A stretch of DNA of 64,000 nt from assembly GCA_032906765.1 (NCBI GenBank), contig JAJTZB010000002.1, forward strand, positions 62,001 through 126,000. Reading direction: 5' to 3'. A program made the position numbers and the translations under genes. Below the pieces are notes generated by a model. It worked only from the letters and a program-made list of their open reading frames with translations, did no database searches and had not been told where the DNA came from. Of this stretch, positions 17,100-25,309 are shown in pieces (position 1 is the stretch's first letter; every line of letters begins with the position of its first letter). Origin of the DNA: Nitrososphaerales archaeon (GTDB taxonomy: Archaea; Thermoproteota; Nitrososphaeria; Nitrososphaerales; Gagatemarchaeaceae).

Positions 17100-18065
17100 T
17101 CAGCCGAGCGCGTCGCGGACCTCTTTCAGGGTGGGGGGCCTTAGCGGCTCGGCCTGGACGTAGAGCCTGGCCGCGGTGTTGGCGAACTCCAGCCTGTCCC
17201 CGTCGTCCATCCCGCGGAGGTTTGCAAAGATTGAAGCTGCGTCCCAGACATCGCCAGCTCCAGTCAACCTCCTAGGTCTCACGTGGTGGGTCTTCCGCTC
17301 GACAACGCTCCCGTCGGTGCTAGTGTAGGAAGAGTACTCAGTGTGCAAGTCCACCATGATCCCGAGCTCTCTCGATATCATCCCGCACATCTTTTTGGTG
17401 GTTCCCGGGCTCAGCCCGAGAGCCCTGGCTGTGGCGCCTGCCTCAAACTCGTTGACACTCAGCCAGTCGGCGAGCCGTTTCCTCTTCATTAGGTCGACGA
17501 GCTTCCTGTACCTCGCCTCCCTGTCCGTCACGTCTGCTGTCCCAAGATGCACAGTCGCCCGCTCTCCGAGGTTCTCCCTGAGCGCGACGAGCAGTTCTGT
17601 GCCTTGGTCGTTCGCTGCCCAGTTCGCGGAGCAGACGATTCTGGACGACCGCAGGGCCCGCCAGTCGCCCTCGGTCAACAGCGCAGGAGAGAACTTGGCC
17701 GCCCCTCCCGAGTAGCTGACCATAACGTTGACCCTCTCTTCGAACGAGACGGTGAGCCCCGCGGGCAGTGGTTTGACCCTCGCTTCGACTTTCAGACCCC
17801 TGAACGCCTTCTGCAGTTGCGGGCGATGCTCCTCGTCGCTGTGAGTCACAATGAGGACCTTCGCACCGAGCGTCCCAAGTGCGTGGGCCAGGTTCACGGC
17901 GTTCCCTCCGCTGACGTCTTCTTCTGCAATGTCGTGGATGCTGCCTCCTCCACGCTTCCACTTCCTCCAAGCCAGTTCGAACAACCTCGGCAGGTCGCGA
18001 GTATGCACGAGCCTGTCGACAAAGAAGTCGTGCATGACGGCTGCGTCGTACCTTCGCTTTGCCAA
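17100..18065 (-). CDS. PfkB family carbohydrate/nucleoside kinase
   Basis: This 321-residue ribokinase-fold protein has the substrate motif SGGNAVNLAHALG (52-64), SVNEFEA (203-209) and the anion-hole/catalytic RLTGAGDVWDAA (266-277, catalytic Asp272). Substrate unknown. The TTG start lies one base after the stop of the upstream ACT-domain gene, so the two form an operon. Confidence 0.85.
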   Translation of the reverse strand: MAKRRYDAAVMHDFFVDRLVHTRDLPRLFELAWRKWKRGGGSIHDIAEEDVSGGNAVNLAHALGTLGAKVLIVTHSDEEHRPQLQKAFRGLKVEARVKPLPAGLTVSFEERVNVMVSYSGGAAKFSPALLTEGDWRALRSSRIVCSANWAANDQGTELLVALRENLGERATVHLGTADVTDREARYRKLVDLMKRKRLADWLSVNEFEAGATARALGLSPGTTKKMCGMISRELGIMVDLHTEYSSYTSTDGSVVERKTHHVRPRRLTGAGDVWDAASIFANLRGMDDGDRLEFANTAARLYVQAEPLRPPTLKEVRDALG

Positions 18066-18066
18066 G

Positions 18067-18579
18067 CTACTTCAGAATCTTTATGCTCTTGACGTTCTTG
18101 AGCTGGTTGAGCTCCTCCATCGCCTCTCCGGGCAAGTGTCCCTCGACCACGAGCGTCATCTTCGCGTCGGGCACCATGTCCGGGTCGTCGGCTAGCGCCT
18201 GTCTCACAACAAGCCCATGGTTTGACAGCACTGCTGTGACCGCTGACATCACCCCAGGCGAGCGCGGGTCGGCCTCGATAATGATAGCAGTGTAGCCGAG
18301 GGCGGAGACAGCGTTGACCACGCTCGAGCCGAGCGGGGTTGTCTTGGAGAAAATCGAGTACAGGAAGGCGTTCTTCTTAATCTGCTCCACAGTCTGCTTG
18401 ACCACTCTTCTGTCAACATCGAGCGCATTTGCCACGGCCGAGTAGTCCACTTCTACGTCCCCAACGTAGATCTTCGTGTCGCCCCCCTCAGAGACTCGCA
18501 TCCCACACTCTATCATCTTCTTGACTATGTCTGCTCGGACGATTTGCCTGTCGAACTGCTTCCTTATCGCCGGCCACAC
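18067..18579 (-). CDS. ACT-domain regulator (COG2150-like)
   Basis: This 170-residue protein has an N-terminal helical/HTH-like part (residues 1-75, DVEVDYSAVANALDVDRRVV) and a C-terminal ACT domain (about 95-170, AIIIEADPRSPGVMSAVTAV). It matches predicted archaeal amino-acid-metabolism regulators. The start is GTG 18579. The sequence just upstream contains one copy of the 17-base repeat also found at 22875. Confidence 0.75.
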   Translation of the reverse strand: MWPAIRKQFDRQIVRADIVKKMIECGMRVSEGGDTKIYVGDVEVDYSAVANALDVDRRVVKQTVEQIKKNAFLYSIFSKTTPLGSSVVNAVSALGYTAIIIEADPRSPGVMSAVTAVLSNHGLVVRQALADDPDMVPDAKMTLVVEGHLPGEAMEELNQLKNVKSIKILK

Positions 18580-18824
18580 GTTCTCGCGGGTACCGATGTG
18601 CGTTATTGAGCTTTGGGACTACGGTGTGGGGAGCTCGGACGAGTCATGAATGGGGTCGTCCAGGCTGAGCCTGACCTCGTACGAAAGTGACGGTGCAGGC
18701 TATTGTACACAGCCTGCTGGCCGTGCTCTACTTCGGTTCGTTGATAGCGGTGTGGAGTTTGGATTAGGGACTGACGAGACTCGGCGCGCGCCCACACGTT
18801 TGTCTTTGTCATTCAAATCAGCGA
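18580..18824. other. Gene-free island edge with an inverted repeat
   Basis: No convincing gene is present. The left copy of the direct repeat (18603-18619) lies here. A perfect 7-base inverted repeat, GCAGGCT / AGCCTGC (18695-18701 and 18711-18717, 9-base loop), could form a hairpin. Confidence 0.4.
18603..18619 (+). repeat. 17-base direct repeat, left copy
   Basis: TTATTGAGCTTTGGGAC is identical at 22875-22891. About 39 bases further on, GTCCAGGCTGAGCCTGAC matches GTCCAAACTGATCCTGAC, 41 bases after the other copy, at 15 of 18 positions. A GGCCAC lies about 30 bases before both copies. The two loci therefore look like diverged copies of a segment of roughly 90 bases. Confidence 0.5.
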
Positions 18825-19580
18825 TTATTTCGATTCCACTGGTACTAACGACAGTCGATTCCCTGTCCTCCTGTCTATCCAGTCGCCTAGGAAGAGCGTG
18901 ATTGCCACAACGAAACTCAACACCTTTGACACGTCGTTGAGTACCGTAGGTATCGGGTCGGACGGATAGGAGAAACCAAGCGAAGCCCATACAGCGAAGA
19001 TGAAGAACATGCCCGCCAAAGAAAACAGGGTGTACCTAGAGAGCTTGGCCAGAGGAGACAGTGTGACCAACGACATCGTTGAGATTTCCACTAGAAACAG
19101 AGGCAAGAAGAAGAGCAGCCTGAACAGAATCGGCGAAGGAGGAATGGGAGGGTATATCCTGTTCAAGACGATCAGGTCGAAAGGAAGCTCGAATATCATC
19201 GGACCTACGGCCGCACCGACGAATGCGCTGACCAAGGCAATCTTGAGTCCGTGACTCCGGGCTAGGTACAAAATGACGACGAAAGATATCGCTGCGGATA
19301 TGTCAGTAAGCGGGCTGACTGGATTGGGTGCCAGATAAGATTGGTAGACGGCGACCAGGTTCGCTTGCTCCAGTGCCAAACCATAGGTTATCGCGTCGAC
19401 GAAGAAAGCTACCAATGAAAGAACCCAGATTGTTATCATGAGGACGACAGCCGTCCTTCCGGGCCTATTGGTCCCGAGCGTGCTCCTCAGCCTCGTCCCG
19501 AGATATGTGAAGAAGAATCCAACGACAAGAAGTACGACCGCCAATGCTATCGCGTCTGTACCTACGTAGGGGCGCGTCAC
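18825..19580 (-). CDS. Seven-helix membrane protein, unknown
   Basis: From GTG 19580 it encodes 251 residues with about seven membrane segments. Segments such as YLARSHGLKIALVSAFVGAA and MIFELPFDLIVL resemble uncharacterised thaumarchaeal membrane proteins, as far as I can recall. The frame extends upstream to TTG 19628, but those 16 codons enter the structured region. No enzymatic motif is seen. Confidence 0.6.
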   Translation of the reverse strand: MTRPYVGTDAIALAVVLLVVGFFFTYLGTRLRSTLGTNRPGRTAVVLMITIWVLSLVAFFVDAITYGLALEQANLVAVYQSYLAPNPVSPLTDISAAISFVVILYLARSHGLKIALVSAFVGAAVGPMIFELPFDLIVLNRIYPPIPPSPILFRLLFFLPLFLVEISTMSLVTLSPLAKLSRYTLFSLAGMFFIFAVWASLGFSYPSDPIPTVLNDVSKVLSFVVAITLFLGDWIDRRTGNRLSLVPVESK

Positions 19581-19629
19581 GAAAGCCTCGGTTGCTGAAA
19601 GGCAGCCAAGGCCCGCTGTATGGAGCAAT

Positions 19630-19980
19630 GCCCGAAGGACTGCGCAAGCAGTAGGTAGGGCTGGGCGTCCTCGACCGCGAGGTTGGGACTCCCGAAGGTG
19701 AAAGCCGTCTGGCGTGTTGGGTTCTGAGCAGAGCCCAGCATGGGGCTAGCCCCAGACATAGACAGCCGATAAGGACGAAGCCTAGTCGTTCGAGTCGGCG
19801 ACCTTAGGACGGACATGGCAACGATAAGAAATCCACAACAGGTAGTAGGAGCGTCACGCGATGAGCTAGGATAGGAGGTGCGCGTGACATAGAGAGCCAA
19901 CACACTTGTTCCCTATGAAGTGTGTCAAATCCCCTTCTTTGAGGAAGGCGAGAACCGACCAGCGTGTCGGGGTTCTCTCG
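19630..19980. ncRNA. Candidate structured RNA: run of consecutive stable hairpins
   Basis: No coding frame is convincing, but hairpins follow one another: CTGC-GCAA-GCAG (19640-19651), CCTCG-ACCG-CGAGG (19669-19682), GGGTTCT/AGAGCCC (19719-19736), GGGG-CTAG-CCCC (19742-19753), GCCGA/TCGGC (19765-19799), ACACACTT/AAGTGTGT (19900-19925), CCTTC/GAAGG (19933-19948), and GAGAACCGAC paired with GTCGG-GG-TTCTC (19950-19977). I checked from memory for RNase P, SRP, 5S and tRNA consensus elements and found none. It may be a displaced domain I of the nearby group II intron or an unrelated RNA. The strand is undetermined. Confidence 0.45.
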
Positions 19981-20125
19981 ATAACTGGTGGATGCCTAAA
20001 TCCGTCCGCAGATGTGCTCCTTACAGAACGTGAGACCCAATTCAGTCTGTCATCAACTCAATAAAACAAGCATACACTAACCCAACAAGCTTAACTATCA
20101 AACCTCAAAACAACAGGGAAAGGGC

Positions 20126-20635
20126 TTGCAAGCACCAACACCACCAATAAAGAAGCAATCGCACCGCTTCAGAAATATTGCAGCCCTCGTGGTAGTCCTC
20201 ATCGTTGGAATACTGATAGGAGCCGCTGGGTCGGGGGGTTCTCGTGGAGAAACTTCGACTCAAACGCAGACAGTCACTTCGACTCAAGTCAGTAGCTTTC
20301 TTTCAACAACTACAGTGACAGTGACGAGCTTGAGGGCTGGTGCAGCCTTGGTCAACTACAGCGGTTCAGGAATCGCCAACACCCCTCCATTTACTGCAAC
20401 TACGCCTGCCGTGATGGTCACTGTGCGAGTCTCCGCCAATGACCCTTCATTAGCTAGCGTTGCGTGGATACTATACGCAACCAATTCCTCAATCCTAACC
20501 TCGGAGGGTCAGGTCAGCGGCAAGGTTGGAACATTCGTCCTCTATGCATACAACCTTACTCCCGGGACGAACTACTATCTTTCCGTCCTCTCCGTAGGTG
20601 CGAACTGGCAAATCACGGTCAACGCAACGACATAG
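20126..20635 (+). CDS. Small N-terminally anchored extracellular protein
   Basis: This 169-residue protein has a basic N-terminus, one membrane helix (about residues 20-37, ALVVVLIVGILIGAAG), a Thr/Ser-rich stalk and a beta-rich domain with N-glycosylation sequons (NYSG, NSSI, NATT). It is probably anchored in the membrane and faces outward. The start is TTG 20126. A TATA-like GCTTAACTAT lies about 30 bases upstream. It sits between the structured region and the intron. Confidence 0.6.
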   Translation: MQAPTPPIKKQSHRFRNIAALVVVLIVGILIGAAGSGGSRGETSTQTQTVTSTQVSSFLSTTTVTVTSLRAGAALVNYSGSGIANTPPFTATTPAVMVTVRVSANDPSLASVAWILYATNSSILTSEGQVSGKVGTFVLYAYNLTPGTNYYLSVLSVGANWQITVNATT

Positions 20636-20865
20636 GCCCAAGGCCCAACCCAAACCATCCAACAGCATTGAGGCCCACCTTGCTACTCCCAGTTACTAGA
20701 TGACTAGGGCAGCTGCGCCCGATTCGACTGGATTGGCTCCGAGGAGTCATAGTACCCTGAAAGTCGGCTAATGACCGACCTGTGGGGAAGGACTCTAGTC
20801 CGAAATCCGAAGTCCGAACTGTGCAAAGGATGGATGCAGTCCACGAAACACAAGGAGGTGAGAGA

Positions 20866-22608
20866 ATGGGCTCAAACGATAAGCTCGGTGAGCAATCACC
20901 GAATCCAGTAGTCCGCAAGGACGAAGGCAGAGCCATTCTCCGCATCCAGAGTGGGCTCGCCATAGCAGCAACAAGACGACCGAACAAGCAATTCCATAAT
21001 CTGCATTCGCTACTCTGGAAGCGAGAGTGGCTCAACTCGGCTCTTGATGCAGTCCTAGACAACTCTGGCGCGAAGACCTCAGGCGTGGACGGGATGTGCG
21101 GGGCAGACCTGCGCGAACCATCCGCGAGAGCCAGATTTATCGATGAACCGCGGGCGGGGCTGAAACAACTGACCTACCACCCCTCACCGGTGCTTAGGAA
21201 ATGTATTCCGAAGGCAAGCGGAGGGGAGCGACCGATAGGCATTCCGACGATAAGGGACAGGGTGGTGCAGATGGTCTTGAAGATGGCATTAGAACCAATC
21301 TTCGAGGCCGACTTCCTACCCAATTCCAACGGCTTCAGACCTGAGAGGAGCACGCTGGAGTGCATATTGCCCATGTATCGGTATGGGGACGATAGTCGTC
21401 TGTATGAGTGGGTCATAGAGGGAGACATTGAAGGGTGTTTCGACAACATCGACCACGGAATCCTAATGGAAGCTATCCAGAAAAGGATAGCCGACCCAAA
21501 AATTCTGTGGCTGATTCGTCGGTTCCTCAAGGCACCCGTCATCGATAAGGGCATTCGACTTCAAATCCAGAAGGGAACGCCTCAGGGCGGTGTCCTTTCG
21601 CCATTACTAGCCAATATCTATCTCAATGGGTTCGACCAGTTCTGGTATGAGAACTGGGGCAAACCTACAAAGCGAGAGCACCAACGAAAACACGAACAGG
21701 CCAGATGTGTGCTGTTCAGGTATGCGGATGACTTCATCCTGAGCGTGAAAGGCACGCAGGAGCAGGCCACCGCCATCATGGACAGCATACGGAGCTTCTT
21801 CTTGGAGAAGCTCAGGCTAAACCTGTCCACAGACAAGACACGCGTAGTGCGGCTGGAAGATGGATTCAACTTCCTCGGATTCTATATCCGTCGGGTTCGA
21901 TTCGAGCACTACAACTGCGTCAGGATACGACCAACACAAAAGAACCTGCTCCGCCTCAAAGGCAAGCTGCAATCGATGCTAGGGTCAAGCGCACGCCACG
22001 ATGACCCTCAAATGAAAATTGCAGCAATGAACCGTGTTCTGAGAGGATGGGGCAACTATTACAGGGCGGTCAACTCAGTCCAGCAATTCGAGACAGGAGA
22101 CTTTCTGGCAGAACGCCTATTTCGTAAATGGTATTGCAGGAAATACCAGATAGGTGTCAGGAAATACCTATCGCAAGTGCGTCCGAATGGTGAGGTAGTC
22201 CTCCAGAGGGGGCCTGTAAAGGCCGAACTCTTCAGGATGTCCTCCCTCGGAAGCATGCACTCCACGTTGAACCATCGACTTGTCTGGAGATACAGGTCAA
22301 TCAGCAATCCATACATCGGCGGCACTCATGCAACCAGTGCCTCAGAGGAGAATGGCCCAATCATAGATGCGCCCAATGTCCGACCGATTGCGCCCGAATA
22401 CAACGACGAAACCTATCTGTCCAATCGCCTTTTGGCGTTCGAGAGGGATGGATGGAGGTGTGTTTGGTGCGGCGGTCAGGATAACCTTCAGGCGCATCAT
22501 ATCGAACCTGTCCCCGTAGGAACGGTCTTCGACCCGACCGTCGTGCACCGAGTCGAAAACCTTCAGACATTGTGCGCGACATGCCACAGTAAGCTGCCTA
22601 GAAACTAG
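20866..22608 (+). CDS. Group II intron reverse transcriptase/maturase with HNH endonuclease
   Basis: From ATG 20866, after a strong GGAGGTGA ribosome-binding site (20854-20861), it encodes 580 residues. RT motifs are present: IPKASGGERPIGIPTIRDR, NGFRPERSTLECI, EGDIEGCFDNID, GTPQGGVLSPLLANIYL and the active-site YADD (286-289). A maturase X domain follows (LRGWGNYYR). The C-terminus is an HNH domain (CVWCGGQDNLQAHHIEP, then LCATCHSK). The frame is intact and it could still act in trans. The upstream in-frame extension to 20782 lacks a ribosome-binding site. Confidence 0.93.
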   Translation: MGSNDKLGEQSPNPVVRKDEGRAILRIQSGLAIAATRRPNKQFHNLHSLLWKREWLNSALDAVLDNSGAKTSGVDGMCGADLREPSARARFIDEPRAGLKQLTYHPSPVLRKCIPKASGGERPIGIPTIRDRVVQMVLKMALEPIFEADFLPNSNGFRPERSTLECILPMYRYGDDSRLYEWVIEGDIEGCFDNIDHGILMEAIQKRIADPKILWLIRRFLKAPVIDKGIRLQIQKGTPQGGVLSPLLANIYLNGFDQFWYENWGKPTKREHQRKHEQARCVLFRYADDFILSVKGTQEQATAIMDSIRSFFLEKLRLNLSTDKTRVVRLEDGFNFLGFYIRRVRFEHYNCVRIRPTQKNLLRLKGKLQSMLGSSARHDDPQMKIAAMNRVLRGWGNYYRAVNSVQQFETGDFLAERLFRKWYCRKYQIGVRKYLSQVRPNGEVVLQRGPVKAELFRMSSLGSMHSTLNHRLVWRYRSISNPYIGGTHATSASEENGPIIDAPNVRPIAPEYNDETYLSNRLLAFERDGWRCVWCGGQDNLQAHHIEPVPVGTVFDPTVVHRVENLQTLCATCHSKLPRN

Positions 22609-22665
22609 GCGGCCGAAATCAATCCATCCAATGCACAAGAAGAGGACGGAGGACGTAGGAGTGAA

Positions 22666-22697
22666 AGCCCAGTGATGCGAAAGTATCACGCTGGGTT
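22666..22697 (+). ncRNA. Group II intron domain V
   Basis: AGCCCAG pairs with CTGGGTT and TGATGC with GTATCA around a GAAA tetraloop, with a two-base CG bulge on the 3' side and the AGC triad at the 5' base. This is the canonical catalytic domain V. It begins 57 bases after the ORF stop. An 11-base stem with mismatches (about 22700-22757) follows as domain VI. Confidence 0.8.
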
Positions 22698-22757
22698 TGG
22701 GAGGGAGAGTGCGTGTTTCCTGTCCGAAGTGATTCGGGCGTGGCAGCGCACCCTTAC

Positions 22758-23110
22758 CTCAGAGCCCAAGTACCAGCCAAGGTGCATTCACTTCCATTTC
22801 GTCAGTATCCCTTCCCTGCGAAGTGCGACGGCTGCGACTTTGGATTGGCCACGGGGTTCGGCGGAACGTGTCCATTATTGAGCTTTGGGACCAAGGATGC
22901 GGAACGTGGACCAGCTTGCGGAACAAGGGGCGTCCAAACTGATCCTGACTCCCAATCAAGGGCAAAGTGTACAGAGATGAGCAGAAAGTGGCCATCTCCA
23001 CGAGGACCTGCTGCTCAACAGCAGTGTCGCGAGCGCGAACCGCAGGTCGATGTCAATGTACAGAAGTGGCTAGGAATGTCTATCTACCCTAGAGAGTGTA
23101 GGTTTGTGTC
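22758..23110. other. Gene-free stretch between intron and trpB
   Basis: No convincing gene is seen. It contains the right copy of the 17-base repeat at 22875 and a CTGCTG/CAGCAG inverted repeat near 23010. I see no clear TATA box for trpB. Confidence 0.4.
22875..22891 (+). repeat. 17-base direct repeat, right copy
   Basis: Identical to 18603-18619 (TTATTGAGCTTTGGGAC). It lies about 220 bases before trpB and outside the intron's 3' end. Together the copies bracket about 4.3 kb of accessory sequence. Confidence 0.5.
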
Positions 23111-24478
23111 ATGAGCCAGCAGCAACTGAGGTCCATCCTCTCCGCCGACAACCTCCCGAAAAGCTACTACAACATTCAACACGACTTGCCAGAGCCCCTT
23201 GCGCCTCCCCTCGACCCCAAGACGCTGAAACCCGTTTCTCCGGAGGCCTTGCTCCGCCTCTTCGCCAAGGAGTGCGTGATGCAGGAGGTTTCCTCGGAGG
23301 AGTTCATCCCCATCCCCGAGGAGGTCCGCGAGGCCTACATCAGGCTCGGCAGGCCCACCCCGCTCTACCGTGCGACAAGGCTCGAGCAGAAGCTCAAGAC
23401 GCCGGCGAAGATCTTCTTCAAGCGAGAGGACCTCAACCCCGTCGGCAGTCACAAGCCCAACACCGCCATAGCTCAGGCGTACTATCACAAGAAGGAGGGC
23501 ACGGAGCGACTCACGACCGAGACAGGCGCAGGACAGTGGGGGAGCGCCCTCGCGCTCGCGTGCGCGCTCTTCGACATCGACCTCACGGTCTACATGACGC
23601 GAAGCAGCTTCGACCAGAAACCCTACAGGCGCATCCTGATGGAAGTGTACGGGGCCGAGGTCCACTCGTCTCCGAGCGACAAGACGAACGTCGGCAAGGG
23701 CTTCCTCGCAAAGGACAAGCGACACCCTGGGAGTCTCGGGATAGCGATTAGCGAGGCAATCGAGGACTGCGTCACCCACGATAACACAAAGTACTCTCTG
23801 GGCAGCGTCCTCAACCACGTCCTGACCCACCAGTCGGTCATCGGCCAGGAGGCGAAGGTGCAACTCGAGGACTTCGACCTCGAGCCGGACTATATCGTCG
23901 GATGCATTGGGGGCGGGAGTAACTACGCGGGCCTCTCCTATCCGTTCATGCGCGACAAGCTCCGCGGGAAGAGCGAAGCCGAGTTCGTGGCTGTGGAGCC
24001 GAAGGCCGTGCCCTCCACAACGAAGGGGGAGTACAGGTACGACTACGCAGACACCGGGGAGATGACACCGCTGATCAAGATGTACACCGTTGGCCACAGC
24101 TATCAGTGCCCACCCATCCACGCCGGCGGTCTCAGGTACCATGGGAAGGCCCCGTCGATGTGCATGCTAATCGACAAGGGCTACATGAGGAGCGTTGCAT
24201 ACTCCCAAAACGAAATAATGGAGGCGGGAATGCTGTTCGCCCAGACTGAAGGCATAGTGCCAGCACCCGAGACCAATCACGCCGTGAAGGCGACCATAGA
24301 CTTGGCGTTGCAGTGCAAGCATAGGAACGAGGAGAAGGTCATCCTCTTCAACCTGAGCGGCCACGGCCTTCTCGACCTGAAGGCGTACGACGACAAGCTG
24401 AGCAACAGCCTGTCGGACTACGAGCCCGACCCTGCCACAATCAGGAGTGCGCTGCAGTCTGTTCCGCTCGTGAAGTAG
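23111..24478 (+). CDS. trpB: Tryptophan synthase beta chain, TrpB2 type
   Basis: This 455-residue protein condenses indole and serine to tryptophan using PLP. The PLP lysine lies in [11 protein letters not shown] (Lys115), the phosphate loop is [10 protein letters not shown], and ETGAGQWG carries the catalytic Glu. The long N-terminus with [14 protein letters not shown] identifies the TrpB2 subfamily, which often lacks a partner TrpA. No other trp genes are nearby. Confidence 0.95.
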   Translation: MSQQQLRSILSADNLPKSYYNIQHDLPEPLAPPLDPKTLKPVSPEALLRLFAKECVMQEVSSEEFIPIPEEVREAYIRLGRPTPLYRATRLEQKLKTPAKIFFKREDLNPVGSHKPNTAIAQAYYHKKEGTERLTTETGAGQWGSALALACALFDIDLTVYMTRSSFDQKPYRRILMEVYGAEVHSSPSDKTNVGKGFLAKDKRHPGSLGIAISEAIEDCVTHDNTKYSLGSVLNHVLTHQSVIGQEAKVQLEDFDLEPDYIVGCIGGGSNYAGLSYPFMRDKLRGKSEAEFVAVEPKAVPSTTKGEYRYDYADTGEMTPLIKMYTVGHSYQCPPIHAGGLRYHGKAPSMCMLIDKGYMRSVAYSQNEIMEAGMLFAQTEGIVPAPETNHAVKATIDLALQCKHRNEEKVILFNLSGHGLLDLKAYDDKLSNSLSDYEPDPATIRSALQSVPLVK

Positions 24479-24768
24479 CCATTCACGCGCCTTCGTTTCC
24501 CCTCATCCACTCGCTGACCTCGCTTCCTTGCCTACTCTCCTCGGCCAAAAGCTTGTCAAAGACTTCTCAACTGGTTGGCTTTCGTCTGCACGTTCTATTC
24601 TGGCCATGATTCTTGCTCTACTCTAGAAGCCAGTTGGGAGTCCCGGACTTGTGTCTCGCTTGCCGACATTGATACTTGGTTGCACTCGAATAGATTCCGA
24701 ACGAACAGTCCTCAGACGAGTGAGTACCTCAGTCAACAAGATTCATTGGGTGTGAACAAAAAGAGAAT
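24479..24768. other. Gene-free stretch after trpB
   Basis: I see no supported gene, RNA or repeat here. Short open frames on both strands lack coding character. Confidence 0.4.
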
Positions 24769-25035
24769 TCACTTTGTCCTGTATATCTTGTCGTGGTGCT
24801 CGTAGTCTTCAAGAATGACCGTCATTCTCTGCTCGTCGATTGAAAACAGGAGGACGAAGTTGCCGAAATGCACCCTTCTCATGCCCGCTAGAGGAAAATG
24901 CATCGGCTTGAACCTGTGTGGGTCTTCCAGTATCTCCTGAATCTTCTTTGTTATCATCCCCATCTGCTCCGGATTTTTTCTGGCTAACTTTCTGAAAACC
25001 CTGTCAACGTGCTCCCTCGTCTCGAGAGCATACAT
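24769..25035 (-). CDS. RelE/ParE-family toxin
   Basis: This 88-residue protein has the RelE-fold pattern: an N-terminal helical hairpin (HVDRVFRKLARKNPEQMGMI), then LAGMRRVHFGNFVLLFSID and a C-terminal EDYEHHDKIY segment. RelE-like toxins cleave mRNA on the ribosome. The ATG overlaps the antitoxin stop region (TGAATG), so translation is coupled. Confidence 0.78.
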   Translation of the reverse strand: MYALETREHVDRVFRKLARKNPEQMGMITKKIQEILEDPHRFKPMHFPLAGMRRVHFGNFVLLFSIDEQRMTVILEDYEHHDKIYRTK

Positions 25036-25278
25036 TCACTTCGAACCGTATCTCTTCTTGAAATCGTCGATGCCGCCGACTCTTATTATCGGTTCTTCTC
25101 GGATCTTCTTCAGCCTCTTGAGGTACTCCGGCCTGACTCCGGATTCAAGCACGAGCTCCTTGTATTGCTTGGCCATCTCGTTTATCGCCTGGGACTTGTC
25201 CTTCAAGCCGTACTGAGCCTTGAGAACGTTGATCACTTTGTTCGCTTCAATGTCTATCTCGACTATAGCCTTGACCAT
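25036..25278 (-). CDS. Antitoxin partner (DUF2683-like)
   Basis: This 80-residue protein starts with a short beta strand (KAIVEIDIEANKVINVLKAQ), followed by a helix-turn-helix-like KDKSQAINEMAKQYKELVLE and a charged tail suited to neutralising the toxin. It is the first gene of the pair. A palindrome covers its start codon, consistent with autorepression. Confidence 0.72.
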   Translation of the reverse strand: MVKAIVEIDIEANKVINVLKAQYGLKDKSQAINEMAKQYKELVLESGVRPEYLKRLKKIREEPIIRVGGIDDFKKRYGSK

Positions 25279-25297
25279 ATTAATACCGTGTTAATAT
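25277..25297. promoter_or_regulatory. Palindromic operator of the toxin-antitoxin pair
   Basis: ATATTAA-N7-TTAATAT is a perfect inverted repeat that overlaps the antitoxin ATG. It lies immediately downstream of the TATA-like CCTTATATG (25301-25309, minus strand). The TATA-to-ATG distance predicts a leaderless transcript, so binding here would block initiation. Confidence 0.6.
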
Positions 25298-25309
25298 TGA
25301 CATATAAGG

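Larger units (their letters stand above)
20640..22757 (+). mobile_element. Group II intron, apparently lacking a complete 5' ribozyme
   Basis: The element carries an RT/maturase ORF (20866-22608) followed by a domain V hairpin (22666-22697) and a domain VI-like stem ending near AC at 22756-22757. Upstream of the ORF there are only about 230 bases before the preceding gene. They contain a GTCGG/CCGAC hairpin but not the several hundred bases of domains I-III that an active intron needs. It may be truncated at the 5' end, as happens in incomplete reverse transcription. The left boundary is uncertain. Confidence 0.6.

Noticed and set aside
19878-19882. GTGCG as the 5' end of the group II intron
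   Set aside because: It matches the consensus start, but strong hairpins extend upstream of it, and a real protein gene lies between it and the RT ORF; no supporting pairing was found.
24490-24570. Minus-strand tail reading VFDKLLAEESRQGSEVSEWM
   Set aside because: Coding-like composition, but a stop codon lies just upstream in frame and no start exists; too short to call even a pseudogene.
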